From: Microbacterium hominis NBRC 15708 | GTDB taxonomy: Bacteria > Actinomycetota > Actinomycetes > Actinomycetales > Microbacteriaceae | Reading direction: 5' to 3' | Assembly: GCF_001592125.1 (NCBI RefSeq) | Contig: NZ_BCWI01000006.1 | Coordinates: 122,741-186,740, forward strand | DNA: 64,000 nt | Shown: piece by piece, positions 1 to 12,680 of the stretch | Position numbering within the stretch: position 1 is the first letter of the stretch | How the letters are laid out: the number at the start of each line of letters is the position of its first letter | The notes under the pieces: generated by a model | The model's database searches: none | Seen by the model: the letters and a program-made list of their open reading frames with translations, nothing else | Told to the model about the DNA's origin: nothing | Position numbers and translations under genes: made by a program

Positions 1-1622
<1,622 letters not shown>

Positions 1623-1766
1623 GGTCTCCCATCCTGCCAGACGGCGGTCGTCTCTCTCCGCAGAACGTGCGGACGCGGCGCGCGTCGGTGTTCTTCCAGG
1701 CCGCACGATTAGTGTGGATGGGATCCGCGAGAATCGAGCGGACACGACTCCCGAGGACTTCACCCC

Positions 1767-3710
1767 GTGACCTGGCTTTTGCTCGCTGTTGCCGTGCTCG
1801 CTGCCCTCGCCGTCCTCGCCGTCGTCGGCGGCGTGCTCTCCTGGGCGGTGGGCCTGCGCGGACTGTGGGCGTGTGCCGCGGCTCCGGCATTCGCCCTGAC
1901 GGCGATCGCGCTCGCCTCCGTCACCGCGCCGTGGGTCGGGTTGGTCTGGTCGCCCGTCCCCCTCATCCTGCTCACTGCGATTCTGGCCGTTGCACTGACG
2001 CTGATCCGCCGGAGGTGGGTGCGACCGTCGACGGAGGCGGGGGGTTCGCGCCCCGACTTCTGGGTGCTGGCCGCGATCGTGCTGGGCAGCGGCTTTCTCG
2101 TCTGGCGGGTCTGCGTCGCGATCGGGGAGCCGACCAACTTCTCGCAGACCTTCGACAACATCTTCCATCTCAACGGTGTCCGATATGTCCTGGACACGGG
2201 AAACGCTTCGTCGTTCAACCTCGGACGGATGACGAACCCGGGGGGCACGCTGCCGTTCTATCCGGCGGCGTGGCACGCTCTCGTCTCGCTCGTGATCACG
2301 CTGACCGGTGTGGCCATCCCGATCGGCGTGAACGCCGTCACCCTGGTCGTCTCGGCCGTCATCTGGCCGCTCGGCGCCCTCCTGCTCACCCGCACGCTCC
2401 TGGGGACGGGGCGGGTGCTGTCTGTCGCCGCGGTGGTCGCCGCCGTGGGGGTGCCCGCCTTCCCCTTCCTGCTGATGGACTACGGCGTCCTCTTCCCCTT
2501 CCAGCTGGGTCTCGCTCTCGTGCCGGTGGCGCTCGCGGCGGCCGTGCAGGCGCTCGGCTTCGGTGCGCGGACGACGATGCCGCGGACCTGGTGGTCGCTC
2601 ATTTTCCTCGGCACGCTCCCGGGGCTGTCACTGGCGCACCCCGGTGCGTTCGTCGTCGTCCTGGCGCTGACCCTGCCCATGGTCACCCTCTTCGCGTGGC
2701 GGCTCTTCCGGCGGACCGCGGGGCGTCGGCGCATCCTGGTCGTGCTCGGCTTCGTGGCCTATGCAGGCGTCGGTCTCCTGCTGCTCAAGGTGCTGCGACC
2801 GCCGGCAGACGCCCGTGGATGGCCCCCGACGCTGTCGATCCCGGATGCCGTCGGCCAAGTGCTGACGGCATCGATGTGGTACGCGTCGCCCTCCGTCGTC
2901 GTGGCGGTCGCGGTGCTCGCCGGGATCGTCGCCACGGCCGTGTCGCGCCGTCCGGAGGCTTTCGTCGCGCTGTCGATGTACGTGGTCGCGGCCGGGCTGT
3001 TCGTCGTGGTCTCATCGTTCACCTATCAACCGCTGCGAGACGTCCTCACAGGGAGCTGGTACAACAACATCCCGCGTCTCGCCGCGATCGTTCCGATGAC
3101 GATGGTGCCGCTGGCGGCCCTCGGAACGGAGTGGGTCTGGAGGATGCTCAAGCGGCCGGCCGATGCCTCGGGGGTGCGCGTCGGACGCGCCGTGCGCGCC
3201 GTGGGGAGCGTGGCGGGCGTCGCCGCGATCGCCCTGGTCCTCACGGGCCCCGTCGCGACGGTCTCGTCCTTCGTCAACACCGTGTACCGCATCGCGCCCG
3301 ACTCCCTGCTGATCAGTTCGGACGAGTACGCGCTTCTCGAGCGGCTCGGCGACCGGGTGCCGGAGGGGGCGGTGATCGCAGGAAACCCCTGGACCGGCAC
3401 CGCGCTCGCCTACGCGCTCGCGGGGCGTCAGGTGCTGCAGCCGCACACACTGTCCGAGGTGTCCCCGGACATCCGCACGATCCAGGACGGTCTCCGTTCG
3501 GCTCGCGCGGGCGACGCCGTCTGCGCGGCCCTCGATCGCACGCACACGCGCTTCGTGCTGGATTTCGGTACCCGCGAGATCCTTCCGGGAACGCACAGCT
3601 ACCCCGGGTTCGAGGATCTCGCCACGTCGCCCGCGGTGCGTCTGGTCGACGAGCAAGGTGACGCGCGTCTCTACGAGATCGTGGCGTGCGAGGGACAGGA
3701 GGGCCCGTGA
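1767..3710 (+). CDS. Large polytopic membrane protein, DUF6541 family
   Basis: The 647-residue protein starts at GTG with a hydrophobic helix and carries many membrane segments through about residue 500, with a soluble C-terminal domain at roughly 520-640. The architecture resembles actinobacterial DUF6541 proteins, which sit in wall-polysaccharide clusters and look like GT-C-type membrane glycosyltransferases with a lumenal C-terminal part. No activity is shown for this protein. It is followed after 23 bases by a GT2 gene and a DUF2304 gene, a trio that recurs in actinobacterial glycan loci. A role in glycan transfer from a lipid-linked sugar is inference. Confidence 0.75.
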   Translation: MTWLLLAVAVLAALAVLAVVGGVLSWAVGLRGLWACAAAPAFALTAIALASVTAPWVGLVWSPVPLILLTAILAVALTLIRRRWVRPSTEAGGSRPDFWVLAAIVLGSGFLVWRVCVAIGEPTNFSQTFDNIFHLNGVRYVLDTGNASSFNLGRMTNPGGTLPFYPAAWHALVSLVITLTGVAIPIGVNAVTLVVSAVIWPLGALLLTRTLLGTGRVLSVAAVVAAVGVPAFPFLLMDYGVLFPFQLGLALVPVALAAAVQALGFGARTTMPRTWWSLIFLGTLPGLSLAHPGAFVVVLALTLPMVTLFAWRLFRRTAGRRRILVVLGFVAYAGVGLLLLKVLRPPADARGWPPTLSIPDAVGQVLTASMWYASPSVVVAVAVLAGIVATAVSRRPEAFVALSMYVVAAGLFVVVSSFTYQPLRDVLTGSWYNNIPRLAAIVPMTMVPLAALGTEWVWRMLKRPADASGVRVGRAVRAVGSVAGVAAIALVLTGPVATVSSFVNTVYRIAPDSLLISSDEYALLERLGDRVPEGAVIAGNPWTGTALAYALAGRQVLQPHTLSEVSPDIRTIQDGLRSARAGDAVCAALDRTHTRFVLDFGTREILPGTHSYPGFEDLATSPAVRLVDEQGDARLYEIVACEGQEGP

Positions 3711-3733
3711 GGTCCGTGGATAGAATCGCGGGT

Positions 3734-4480
3734 ATGGGCTCGACCGAGGGACGCGTGCTCGTCATTGTGCCGGCATGGAATGAAGCTCGAAGCGTCGGCC
3801 CCACCGTGCGCGAGATCCGCGCGAGCGACACGTCGTTCGATGTTGCCGTCATCGATGACGGGTCGACCGACGACACGGCCGCGCAGGCGCGAGCCGCGGG
3901 AGCGACGGTGCTGACTCTTCCCTTCAACCTCGGGGTGGGCGGTGCGATGCGCACCGGCTTCACCTACGCGCAGCGCCGGGGCTACGCGCGCGCCATTCAG
4001 GTCGACGCCGACGGGCAGCACAATCCCGCCGACATCGCCCGGGTGCTGCAGGGACTGGAGCACGCGGACATCTCCATCGGCGCGCGGTTCGCCGACGTCG
4101 GTGACTACCAGGTGCGCGGCCCGCGGCGCTGGGCGATGATCGTCCTCGCGCGCGTCGTGTCCGGGGTGGCGAAGACCCGACTCACGGACGTCACGAGCGG
4201 TTTCCGTGCCGCGAACGCGCGCGCCATCGATCAATACGTGAAGTACTACCCCGCGGAGTACCTCGGCGACACGCTCGACTCGCTGGTGGCGGCCTGTCAC
4301 GCGGGGCTGACGGTCACGCAGGTGCCCGTCGCCATGAGGCCCCGAGCTCATGGAACTCCGAGCCAGGGGCCCATCGGGGCCAGCATGTACCTGTTGCGGT
4401 CGGTGTTCGCGCTCGCGTTGGCGATCACACGCCGTCCGTCGCCGACGCGAGGTCGTCCCGTCGGGGAGGCTGCGGCATGA
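3734..4480 (+). CDS. Family 2 glycosyltransferase (polyprenyl-phosphate sugar synthase-like)
   Basis: A GT-A fold enzyme of 248 residues. It shows VIVPAWNEARSVG near the start, VIDDGSTDDT, and the metal-binding region QVDADGQHNP, typical of DPM/GtrB-like transferases that load a sugar on polyprenyl phosphate. There is no C-terminal pair of membrane helices. The ATG at 3734 is chosen because TAGAAT (3721-3726) ends seven bases before it, the leaderless pattern seen at many genes here. The stop overlaps the next start as ATGA, so it is coupled to the DUF2304 gene, whose product may be its membrane partner. Confidence 0.85.
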   Translation: MGSTEGRVLVIVPAWNEARSVGPTVREIRASDTSFDVAVIDDGSTDDTAAQARAAGATVLTLPFNLGVGGAMRTGFTYAQRRGYARAIQVDADGQHNPADIARVLQGLEHADISIGARFADVGDYQVRGPRRWAMIVLARVVSGVAKTRLTDVTSGFRAANARAIDQYVKYYPAEYLGDTLDSLVAACHAGLTVTQVPVAMRPRAHGTPSQGPIGASMYLLRSVFALALAITRRPSPTRGRPVGEAAA

Positions 4481-4933
4481 TCGTGCTCGTCGGGATCGTC
4501 CTCGCCGTCCTCATCCTCGTCATCGTGGTGTGGATGCTGCTCGCTCGTCGTCTGCGTGAGAAGTATGCGGCGATGTGGCTGGTGATCGGTTTCGCCGTCC
4601 TCATCCTCGGCGTCTTCCCCCAGCTGCTCCTGGGGCTTGCGGGCGTGCTCGGAGTCCAGGTGCCGGCGAACCTCATCTTCGCGCTCGGCATCGTCCTTCT
4701 CCTCGGTGTCTCGCTCCACCTGTCGTGGGAGCTGTCTCAGGCCGAGGACGAGATCCGTCGGCTCGCCGAGGAAGCCGCCATCGCCCGCGCCGAGATCCAG
4801 GGCCTCGCCGCGCGCCTCGCTCTCCTCGAGCGTGAACGCGCCGACCTCGGGACACGGGGCGACGGGTCGGCCGCCGCGGCGAGGGACGACGAATCACCCG
4901 GTCCGGGTGATCGTCGGGGTCTCGACGGCTCGA

Positions 4934-4941
<8 letters not shown>
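4477..4941 (+). CDS. Small membrane protein, DUF2304 family
   Basis: The 154-residue product has three hydrophobic helices (about 2-23, 32-56 and 64-84), then a charged, probably coiled-coil stretch (about 85-125) and a disordered tail. This matches DUF2304, a family repeatedly encoded next to GT2 polyprenyl-phosphate glycosyltransferases. The start ATG overlaps the stop of the upstream GT2 gene by four bases. The last codons overlap the end of the convergent epimerase gene (4934 onward) by 8 bases. Function is not established; anchoring the GT2 partner at the membrane is a reasonable guess. Confidence 0.8.
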
Positions 4942-6070
<1,129 letters not shown>

Positions 6071-6157
6071 GTGTGGTTCTCCTGGGCGAGGACGGATGCC
6101 GCCGAGCGGCGCGGGAGCGGGCGTCGGCTCGATACGCGAACACGTGCGCGAGTCTCG

Positions 6158-6187
6158 ATTGTATCGTCACCGCTGAATCGTCACCGC
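6158..6187 (-). promoter_or_regulatory. Promoter -10 box with an 11-bp direct repeat upstream of the epimerase gene
   Basis: Read on the minus strand, TACAAT occupies 6163-6158. Immediately upstream, the plus-strand sequence ATCGTCACCGC occurs at 6163-6173 and again at 6177-6187, a 14-base period. The repeats cover the spacer and -35 region, and no good TTGAC hexamer is present at 17 bases. This arrangement suits a factor-dependent promoter. Regulator unknown; GTCACCGC resembles the GTCACAgcg unit described for MtrA, but the period differs from the usual 11. Confidence 0.4.
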
Positions 6188-6240
6188 ATCGCGGGCCCGA
6201 CCCCTCCCTGCCCGTTCGCGAGGCGGCGAGATGCCGCCGG

Positions 6241-7128
6241 CTACGCGAAGACGTGGCGAAGGTAGCGCCGTGCCTGTGAACCTCGTCCGCGGGCGAGCGC
6301 CGCCGCGGCCGACACGAGGGCATTCAGCCGCGGGATGAGTCGCGCCCGTGCGGTCCGCGCGGCGCCGTGCCATCCCCGTGCGGCGAACCGGCGCGCATAC
6401 GCGTCGAGCAGCATCGCCTCCTGGGTGAAGCGCACATCCCCGTGCGTCCCCGCCGCGGACGCCGACGCCGCGTGCCGCCGATATCGGAACACCAGGTCGT
6501 CGGCGATGAGCATCCGCCCGCCGTCCAGCGCGATGTCCAGCAGCAGGGAGAGGTCCAGAGCGATCGCGAACGTGGTGTCGAACCCGATCCGCCGTGCCGT
6601 CGAGGTGCGCCAGAGGAGGGACGGGAAGTAGGCCCAATCCGCCCGCGCGAGACTCTTGGCCATCGCTTCTCCCTCGATGACAACGGATGCGCCGCGCGTA
6701 CGCGGGCGCAGCACCGCCTTCACGACGTCGCCCAGGGGTCGGCTCGGCCGGCCGCCGGCATCGATGACCTCCACGCCGAGCTGGATGATGTCGACACCGG
6801 GATGAGCGTGCAGCTGTCGTGACATCGTTTCCAGGTACCCGGGCAGCATGATGTCGTCGCCGCCCATCATGACGAACCAGTCCGCCTCCGCGAGCTCCAG
6901 ACAGCGCGAGAAGTTGCCGGCGACGCCGAGGTTGTGGTCGTTGCGCACGTACTCGATGCGCGGGTCGCCCAGCGACAACAACCAGTCGCGCGGTTCCAGG
7001 GAGGGGTAGTGGTCGTCGACGCACAGGAGGCGGAAGTCGCCGTGCGATTGGGCGAGGACGCTGCGCACCGCTTCTTCGAACTGATCCGACGGCCCGTAGA
7101 ACGGCAGCAGGATGTCGAACTCAGCCAC
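6241..7128 (-). CDS. Family 2 glycosyltransferase
   Basis: Cytosolic GT-A enzyme of 295 residues beginning with FDILLPFYGPSDQFEEAV. It has VDDHYP in place of the usual VDDGS, and the metal site MMGGDDIMLPG. The acceptor is unknown. The C-terminus is Arg-rich without clear membrane helices. The GTG at 7128 is chosen because the fold begins there; it overlaps the end of the upstream glycosyltransferase gene by 8 bases, so the two are probably co-transcribed leftward from the 7988-8028 region. Confidence 0.85.
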   Translation of the reverse strand: MAEFDILLPFYGPSDQFEEAVRSVLAQSHGDFRLLCVDDHYPSLEPRDWLLSLGDPRIEYVRNDHNLGVAGNFSRCLELAEADWFVMMGGDDIMLPGYLETMSRQLHAHPGVDIIQLGVEVIDAGGRPSRPLGDVVKAVLRPRTRGASVVIEGEAMAKSLARADWAYFPSLLWRTSTARRIGFDTTFAIALDLSLLLDIALDGGRMLIADDLVFRYRRHAASASAAGTHGDVRFTQEAMLLDAYARRFAARGWHGAARTARARLIPRLNALVSAAAALARGRGSQARRYLRHVFA

Positions 7129-7987
7129 GGCGGGACCTCGCCGGGGGGTGTCCGGTCCGTCCGCGACGGCCGTCGCGCCACCCGCGCCACGCATCGAGCA
7201 CATCCGGGCGGCGGCCGTGCAGCACGCGGAAGGCGCTCTCCTCGGCGACGCGGCGCGCCACGCCCAGCGCCGAGCGCCACCCGGGAATGCCGGCGCGGCG
7301 TGCGAAGAGCACCATGTTGCGGATGCCGAGATACATCGGATGCGCGCCGGGATCCTGGGCGGCGAGCGCCGACGGCACCACGACGGTCTGGCGTCCCGCA
7401 CGCCGCATCCGCCATGCCGTGTCGACGTCTTCGAAGTAGAGGAAGTAGCGCTCGTCGAGCCAGTCGATGAGATCGAGCGCATCGGTCCTGTACATGACGA
7501 TCGCGCCGTCCACCCAGTCCACCGGGTAGGGCGCGTCCGCGGCCGGAGCCACGGTGTTCCATGCCCGCCCGTTGCGCGTGAGCCGCCCGCCCGCCGAGAA
7601 GACGGTCGACGGGTTCGACGCCCGGCGCAGCAACGGTCCTGCGGCGCCGACCGCCGGCGAGGCCGCCGCGACCAGCAGTTCGGCCGCCAGCTCCGGCGAG
7701 AACTCCGCGTCGTGCGTGAGAACGAGCAGCCGAGCGATGTCGGCGGCACGCACGAACGGGCGAGATTCGTTGACCGCCGCGGAGTAGCCGGGATTGTCCG
7801 GTCGTCGGATGAGGTGCGTGCGCAGGGCCAGAGGGCTCTCGCGGAGCACGTCCTCGTCGAGGTCGCCGGCGTTGTCGACGACGATGACGAGCTCGGGCGG
7901 GACCGTCTGCTCCGCCAGCTTCGCCAGCACCGAACGCAGGAGATCAGGGCGTCGGTAGCTGATGACAATCGTCGCGTACTGTTCCAT
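7121..7987 (-). CDS. Family 2 glycosyltransferase, WbbL/rhamnosyltransferase-like
   Basis: The 288-residue product starts MEQYATIVISYRRPDLL and has VIVVDNAGD and the FEDVDTAWRMRRAG signature found in WbbL-like transferases. WbbL adds rhamnose to polyprenyl-diphospho-GlcNAc when the arabinogalactan linker is made in mycobacteria, so this gene is a candidate linker rhamnosyltransferase for the galactan locus downstream. That role is inferred from the motif and neighbourhood only. The ATG at 7987 faces the divergent glycosyltransferase gene at 8029, leaving only 41 bases for both promoters. Confidence 0.8.
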   Translation of the reverse strand: MEQYATIVISYRRPDLLRSVLAKLAEQTVPPELVIVVDNAGDLDEDVLRESPLALRTHLIRRPDNPGYSAAVNESRPFVRAADIARLLVLTHDAEFSPELAAELLVAAASPAVGAAGPLLRRASNPSTVFSAGGRLTRNGRAWNTVAPAADAPYPVDWVDGAIVMYRTDALDLIDWLDERYFLYFEDVDTAWRMRRAGRQTVVVPSALAAQDPGAHPMYLGIRNMVLFARRAGIPGWRSALGVARRVAEESAFRVLHGRRPDVLDAWRGWRDGRRGRTGHPPARSRRG

Positions 7988-8028
7988 AAAGTGGTCGCTG
8001 TCAGAGCGCGTCGTGGGAGAGGTGAAGC

Positions 8029-9264
8029 GTGGTTTCGGAGTCGAGCGAGGCGCAGCCTCCGCGTCTTGCGAGCTTGACGAAGTATATCCCGTACCCGGGT
8101 ATCGCCCATGCGGGAGGCCGCTACGTCGGTGCGCATTACCGCGCCCTCGCGTCGGAGTGGGCGATCGATGCGACCGCTCCGCTGACGACGGACAACGCGG
8201 ACGCGTCTCGACGCGTCGAGGACGTCGCATCGGTGGCTCTGATGCGCGGCCGTGGACTGTTCGCCGGAGGCCGGCTGAAGCCCGTCGCCGACGTCGAGGC
8301 CGCCTGGGCGGGAAGCGCGGTCACGCGAAACGTGCGCAACGAGTTCCGCCGACCGGATGCCGCGGTGTGGGATCGGCTGCACCGGGCCGACGTCATCGAG
8401 TTCCAGTGGTCGGAGATGTTCGCCCTCGCCGAGCCGGTACGGCGCCGGATGCCGGACGGATTCCTGGTGGGGATCGCGCACGACGTGATCACGCAGCGCT
8501 GGGAGCGCGCCGCAGCGGCCGCACGAGCTCCGCTGAGCAGTGCGTACCGGGTCGCAGCCGCCCGCAGCAGAGGCCGCGAGCAGCGGTCGCTGGCGCAGCT
8601 CGACGTCGTGATCGTCTTCAGTCAGAAGGACGCCGATCTGGCCCGCGAGCTCTCACCGGGCACTCCCGTGGAGGTCGTTCTCCCGGGCCTGGGGCCGGAA
8701 GGGACCGCTCCGGCCCGCGCGCCGCACGCGGCGGAGCCGATCGTGCTGTTCACCGGGGCGCTCAACCGCGCGGACAATCACAACGGCATCGAGTGGTTCC
8801 TGCAACGGGTGTGGCCCGCGGTGCTGCGTGCCGTGCCGTCTGCGCGGCTCGTCGTCGCGGGCGCGCACGCCCGGCCGGGGCTCGAGCGCATGGTCGCGCG
8901 CGCGGATCGAGCAGCGCTCACGGGGTATCTCGAGTCCCTCGAGCCGTCCTATGCCGAGGCGTCGGTCTTCATCGCCCCGCTGTTCACCGGCGCCGGCGTG
9001 AAGTTCAAGACGATCGACGCGATGGTGCGGGGAGTGCCCGTCGTGGCGACGCCCGTCGGCGCGGAGGGCATCGGCGACGCGGACCTGTTCGCCGGGCTGA
9101 CGGACGATGCCGACGAGTTCGCCGCCTCCGTCGTGGGCGCCCTCGCAGCGGACGGCTCGGCCCGCACCCGTCGCGCGCAGCAGTGGGCGGAGAGCCGCTA
9201 CGGAGTGACCGCGTTCGACCGACGCCTCCGCGGCCTGTACGCAGGGTTCCCACGAACACGCTGA
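8029..9264 (+). CDS. GT4-type glycosyltransferase (GT-B fold)
   Basis: A 411-residue GT-B enzyme. The N-terminal half has LTKYIPYPGIAHAGGRYV, a glycine-rich loop typical of the acceptor domain. The C-terminal half has VLFTGALNRADNHNGIEWFL and the nucleotide-binding region APLFTGAGVKFKTIDAMVRGVPVVATPVGAEGI (in parts), with the usual glutamate replaced by Lys/Asp. GTG at 8029 is supported by GGGAGAGGTG just upstream. Sugar and acceptor cannot be read from the sequence. It is the first of three rightward genes (to 11443) with short gaps. Confidence 0.85.
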   Translation: MVSESSEAQPPRLASLTKYIPYPGIAHAGGRYVGAHYRALASEWAIDATAPLTTDNADASRRVEDVASVALMRGRGLFAGGRLKPVADVEAAWAGSAVTRNVRNEFRRPDAAVWDRLHRADVIEFQWSEMFALAEPVRRRMPDGFLVGIAHDVITQRWERAAAAARAPLSSAYRVAAARSRGREQRSLAQLDVVIVFSQKDADLARELSPGTPVEVVLPGLGPEGTAPARAPHAAEPIVLFTGALNRADNHNGIEWFLQRVWPAVLRAVPSARLVVAGAHARPGLERMVARADRAALTGYLESLEPSYAEASVFIAPLFTGAGVKFKTIDAMVRGVPVVATPVGAEGIGDADLFAGLTDDADEFAASVVGALAADGSARTRRAQQWAESRYGVTAFDRRLRGLYAGFPRTR

Positions 9265-9314
9265 TCTACGATGAAAATCCCGCTCCTTTCCAGTGAGAGC
9301 GGCCGAGGAGTCCT

Positions 9315-10217
9315 GTGTCCCACTTCGTCATCGCCGTCATCCCCGTGTTCCACGCGCCGCCGGCCCTCGCTGCTCGCGTGACCGCCCTCCGGGAGCAGGT
9401 CGATGCGGTCGTCCTCGTGGATGACGGGACCCATTCGACGGCGGCGCTCGGCCTCGAGCTCCCCTCGTTGCACATCGTCGAGATCGCCGAGAACTCGGGC
9501 ATCGGCAACGCTCTGAACGAGGGGGTGCAGCGCGCACGCGAGCTCGGTGCCACCCACGTGCTCACCCTCGATCAGGACTCGTCCGCCCCCGACGGGTACG
9601 TCGAGGGCGCACTGCGCATCCTCGCGGCATCAGCGGCGTCCGGGGTGGAGGTCGCGGCCGTCGTGCCCGAGTTCGTCGGCGGCCAGCGCGTCCTGCTCCG
9701 TGACGGGTTCGCTTTCGATCCGATCCAGGCCGGCCAGCTGATCCCGATGTCGGTCCTCGACGAGGTCGGACCGTACCGCTCCGATCTGTTCATCGACGCG
9801 GTCGACTCCGAGTTCTCCATCCGGGCCGAAGAGCACGGCCTGCACTTCGTGGTGGCGGCGGGTGCGCAGATCGCCCACGAACTGGGTGAGCTGGTGCCCC
9901 TGACGGTCTTCGGCCGTCACCTCGTGATCGCCGGGAAGCCCCGACACGTCCTGTACCACGCTCCGTTCCGCACCTATTACATGGTGCGCAACAGCACCAT
10001 CCTCGTCCGCGTGTTCGGTCGTCGCCGCCGGCGCTGGATGCTGTTCCGCACCCGCAAGATGGCGGAGATGGTCGTCGGATGCGTCGTGCTGTCACCGGAT
10101 CGCGGCGCGCAGTGGCGGGCTGCCGTGGCGGGGCTCTCGGACGGGCTGCGCGGCGTGACGGGTCGCATCAGCGAGGAGCGGCTGCGTGCCATCCGGGGGA
10201 GCCGGCGACGCCCATGA
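9315..10217 (+). CDS. Family 2 glycosyltransferase, rhamnosyltransferase-like
   Basis: GT-A enzyme of 300 residues with VIPVFHAPPALAARV, VLVDDGTHS, the metal-binding TLDQDSSAP and the FIDAVDSEFSIRAEEHG segment. These match bacterial rhamnosyltransferases that use dTDP-rhamnose (RfbF type). A role in decorating or starting the wall glycan with rhamnose fits with rfbA/rfbB in the same locus but is not proven. GTG at 9315 follows GAGGAG (9306-9311) at ordinary spacing. Its stop overlaps the ATG of the flippase gene as ATGA. Confidence 0.85.
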   Translation: MSHFVIAVIPVFHAPPALAARVTALREQVDAVVLVDDGTHSTAALGLELPSLHIVEIAENSGIGNALNEGVQRARELGATHVLTLDQDSSAPDGYVEGALRILAASAASGVEVAAVVPEFVGGQRVLLRDGFAFDPIQAGQLIPMSVLDEVGPYRSDLFIDAVDSEFSIRAEEHGLHFVVAAGAQIAHELGELVPLTVFGRHLVIAGKPRHVLYHAPFRTYYMVRNSTILVRVFGRRRRRWMLFRTRKMAEMVVGCVVLSPDRGAQWRAAVAGLSDGLRGVTGRISEERLRAIRGSRRRP

Positions 10218-11443
10218 GGCGCCTGTTCCGCCACGAGCTGCTGCGCCGGAGCGCTCTGTTCTCCCTCTCGATCGTCGCTTCGACGCTCGTCGGGGTCTTC
10301 TCGCTACCCATCCTGATCGCCACGGTCGGCGCCGAGCAGTGGGGGCATCTCGCCGTCATGCAGGCCATCACCCAGTTCGCGTCGGTGATCGTCGCCTTCG
10401 GCTGGGGGGCGACGGGCCCGAGCATGGTGTCGGCCATCGCACCCCGGGAGCGCAAAGCGGTGTTCATGCAGTCGCTCTCCGTCCGCGGGACGCTGTTCGC
10501 GGTGGTGCTCCTGCCCACCGTGATCCTCTGCGCTCAGCTCACGGGCCAGTCGTGGACCAATGCGGTGCTCGCCGCCGGAACCTACACGTTCGCCGGACTG
10601 AGTGCCGCCTGGTACTTCGTGGGCACGAATCGGCCGATCCCGCTCTTCCTCCTCGACGCGACGCCCTCCATCGTGGGCCAGGTGCTCGGCCTGTTCGCCG
10701 TCTCGATCACCGGAGAGCTGACCGCGTACCTCGCGTGCACGGCGGCGCTGACCGTCGTCGGAGTGGCGGCATCCGTGGTCTACGTCGTCACCCGTCCTCA
10801 GGACGGCCCGCGTCGGGCCGCGCACCCGACTCCGTGGCGCGAGATCCTGCGCTCCCAGTCCGCAGGAGTGTCGAGCACGATCTCGGCCAGCATGTGGACG
10901 GCTGCGCCGACGGTGCTCGTTCAGGCCTTCGCGCCCGCCGCCGTTCCGGTCTTCGCCATGATCGATCGGCTGATGAAGTACGGAGTCCTCGCCCTCGCCC
11001 CGATCCTGCAGGCCATCCAGGGGTGGGTGCCGGAATCCGGGCGAGCGACCGTGGGCGCCCGAGCGGTGACCGGAGTGAAGGTCGCAACCGGAGTCGGCCT
11101 CCTCGGGGGTGTGGCGCTGGCGGTGCTGTCGACCCCGGTGTCGTCGCTGCTGAGTCTGGGCGAAGCCGTGGTGCCGTGGACGGTCGCCGTCATCGCCGGC
11201 GCCGCCTTCGCCTTCGAATGCGTGGCTCAGATCGCCGGTCTCTCGGGCCTCGTCGCGCTCGGAGGCTCTCGCCAGCTGGCGCTCTCGTCGATCGCGTCCG
11301 CGGTGGTCGGCATCCCCGTCATCGCGGCGCTGGTGATCTGGCTCGGACTCTACGGTGCCATCCTCGGCATCCTGATCGTCGCCGCGGCGCTCGCCGTCTA
11401 TCGGGCGGTGCACGTCCGACGTTACGCAAGACGGTACGTCTGA
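10214..11443 (+). CDS. Wzx-type polysaccharide flippase-like membrane protein
   Basis: The 409-residue protein has about twelve predicted membrane segments and the N-terminal FSLSIVASTLVGVFSLPILIATVGAEQWG-like region (read in parts) of the MOP/MATE superfamily that moves polyprenyl-linked sugars across the membrane. ATG at 10214 overlaps the upstream glycosyltransferase stop by four bases. Its presence beside a Wzm/Wzt exporter suggests the locus makes either two glycans or one glycan plus separately flipped substituent sugars. Substrate unknown. Confidence 0.82.
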   Translation: MRRLFRHELLRRSALFSLSIVASTLVGVFSLPILIATVGAEQWGHLAVMQAITQFASVIVAFGWGATGPSMVSAIAPRERKAVFMQSLSVRGTLFAVVLLPTVILCAQLTGQSWTNAVLAAGTYTFAGLSAAWYFVGTNRPIPLFLLDATPSIVGQVLGLFAVSITGELTAYLACTAALTVVGVAASVVYVVTRPQDGPRRAAHPTPWREILRSQSAGVSSTISASMWTAAPTVLVQAFAPAAVPVFAMIDRLMKYGVLALAPILQAIQGWVPESGRATVGARAVTGVKVATGVGLLGGVALAVLSTPVSSLLSLGEAVVPWTVAVIAGAAFAFECVAQIAGLSGLVALGGSRQLALSSIASAVVGIPVIAALVIWLGLYGAILGILIVAAALAVYRAVHVRRYARRYV

Positions 11444-11467
11444 CCTCACCGGTCGGCTCGGTACCCT
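11440..11467 (+). promoter_or_regulatory. Probable promoter of glf
   Basis: CTGACC at 11440-11445 and TACCCT at 11462-11467 are separated by 16 bases, a good vegetative-type promoter for this genus. The predicted start of transcription near 11474 leaves about 30 bases of leader before the glf ATG. Confidence 0.5.
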
Positions 11468-11477
11468 GGGAAAGTGA

Positions 11478-12641
<1,164 letters not shown>

Positions 12642-12680
12642 CGGCGATGGCGCCTGTCGCCCCGAGCGAGCGACCCGGGC

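Noticed and set aside
9280..9302. CCGCTC/GAGCGG hairpin between two glycosyltransferase genes
   Set aside because: Only six pairs with an 11-base loop directly before the ribosome binding site of the next gene; could be chance and is not called a terminator.
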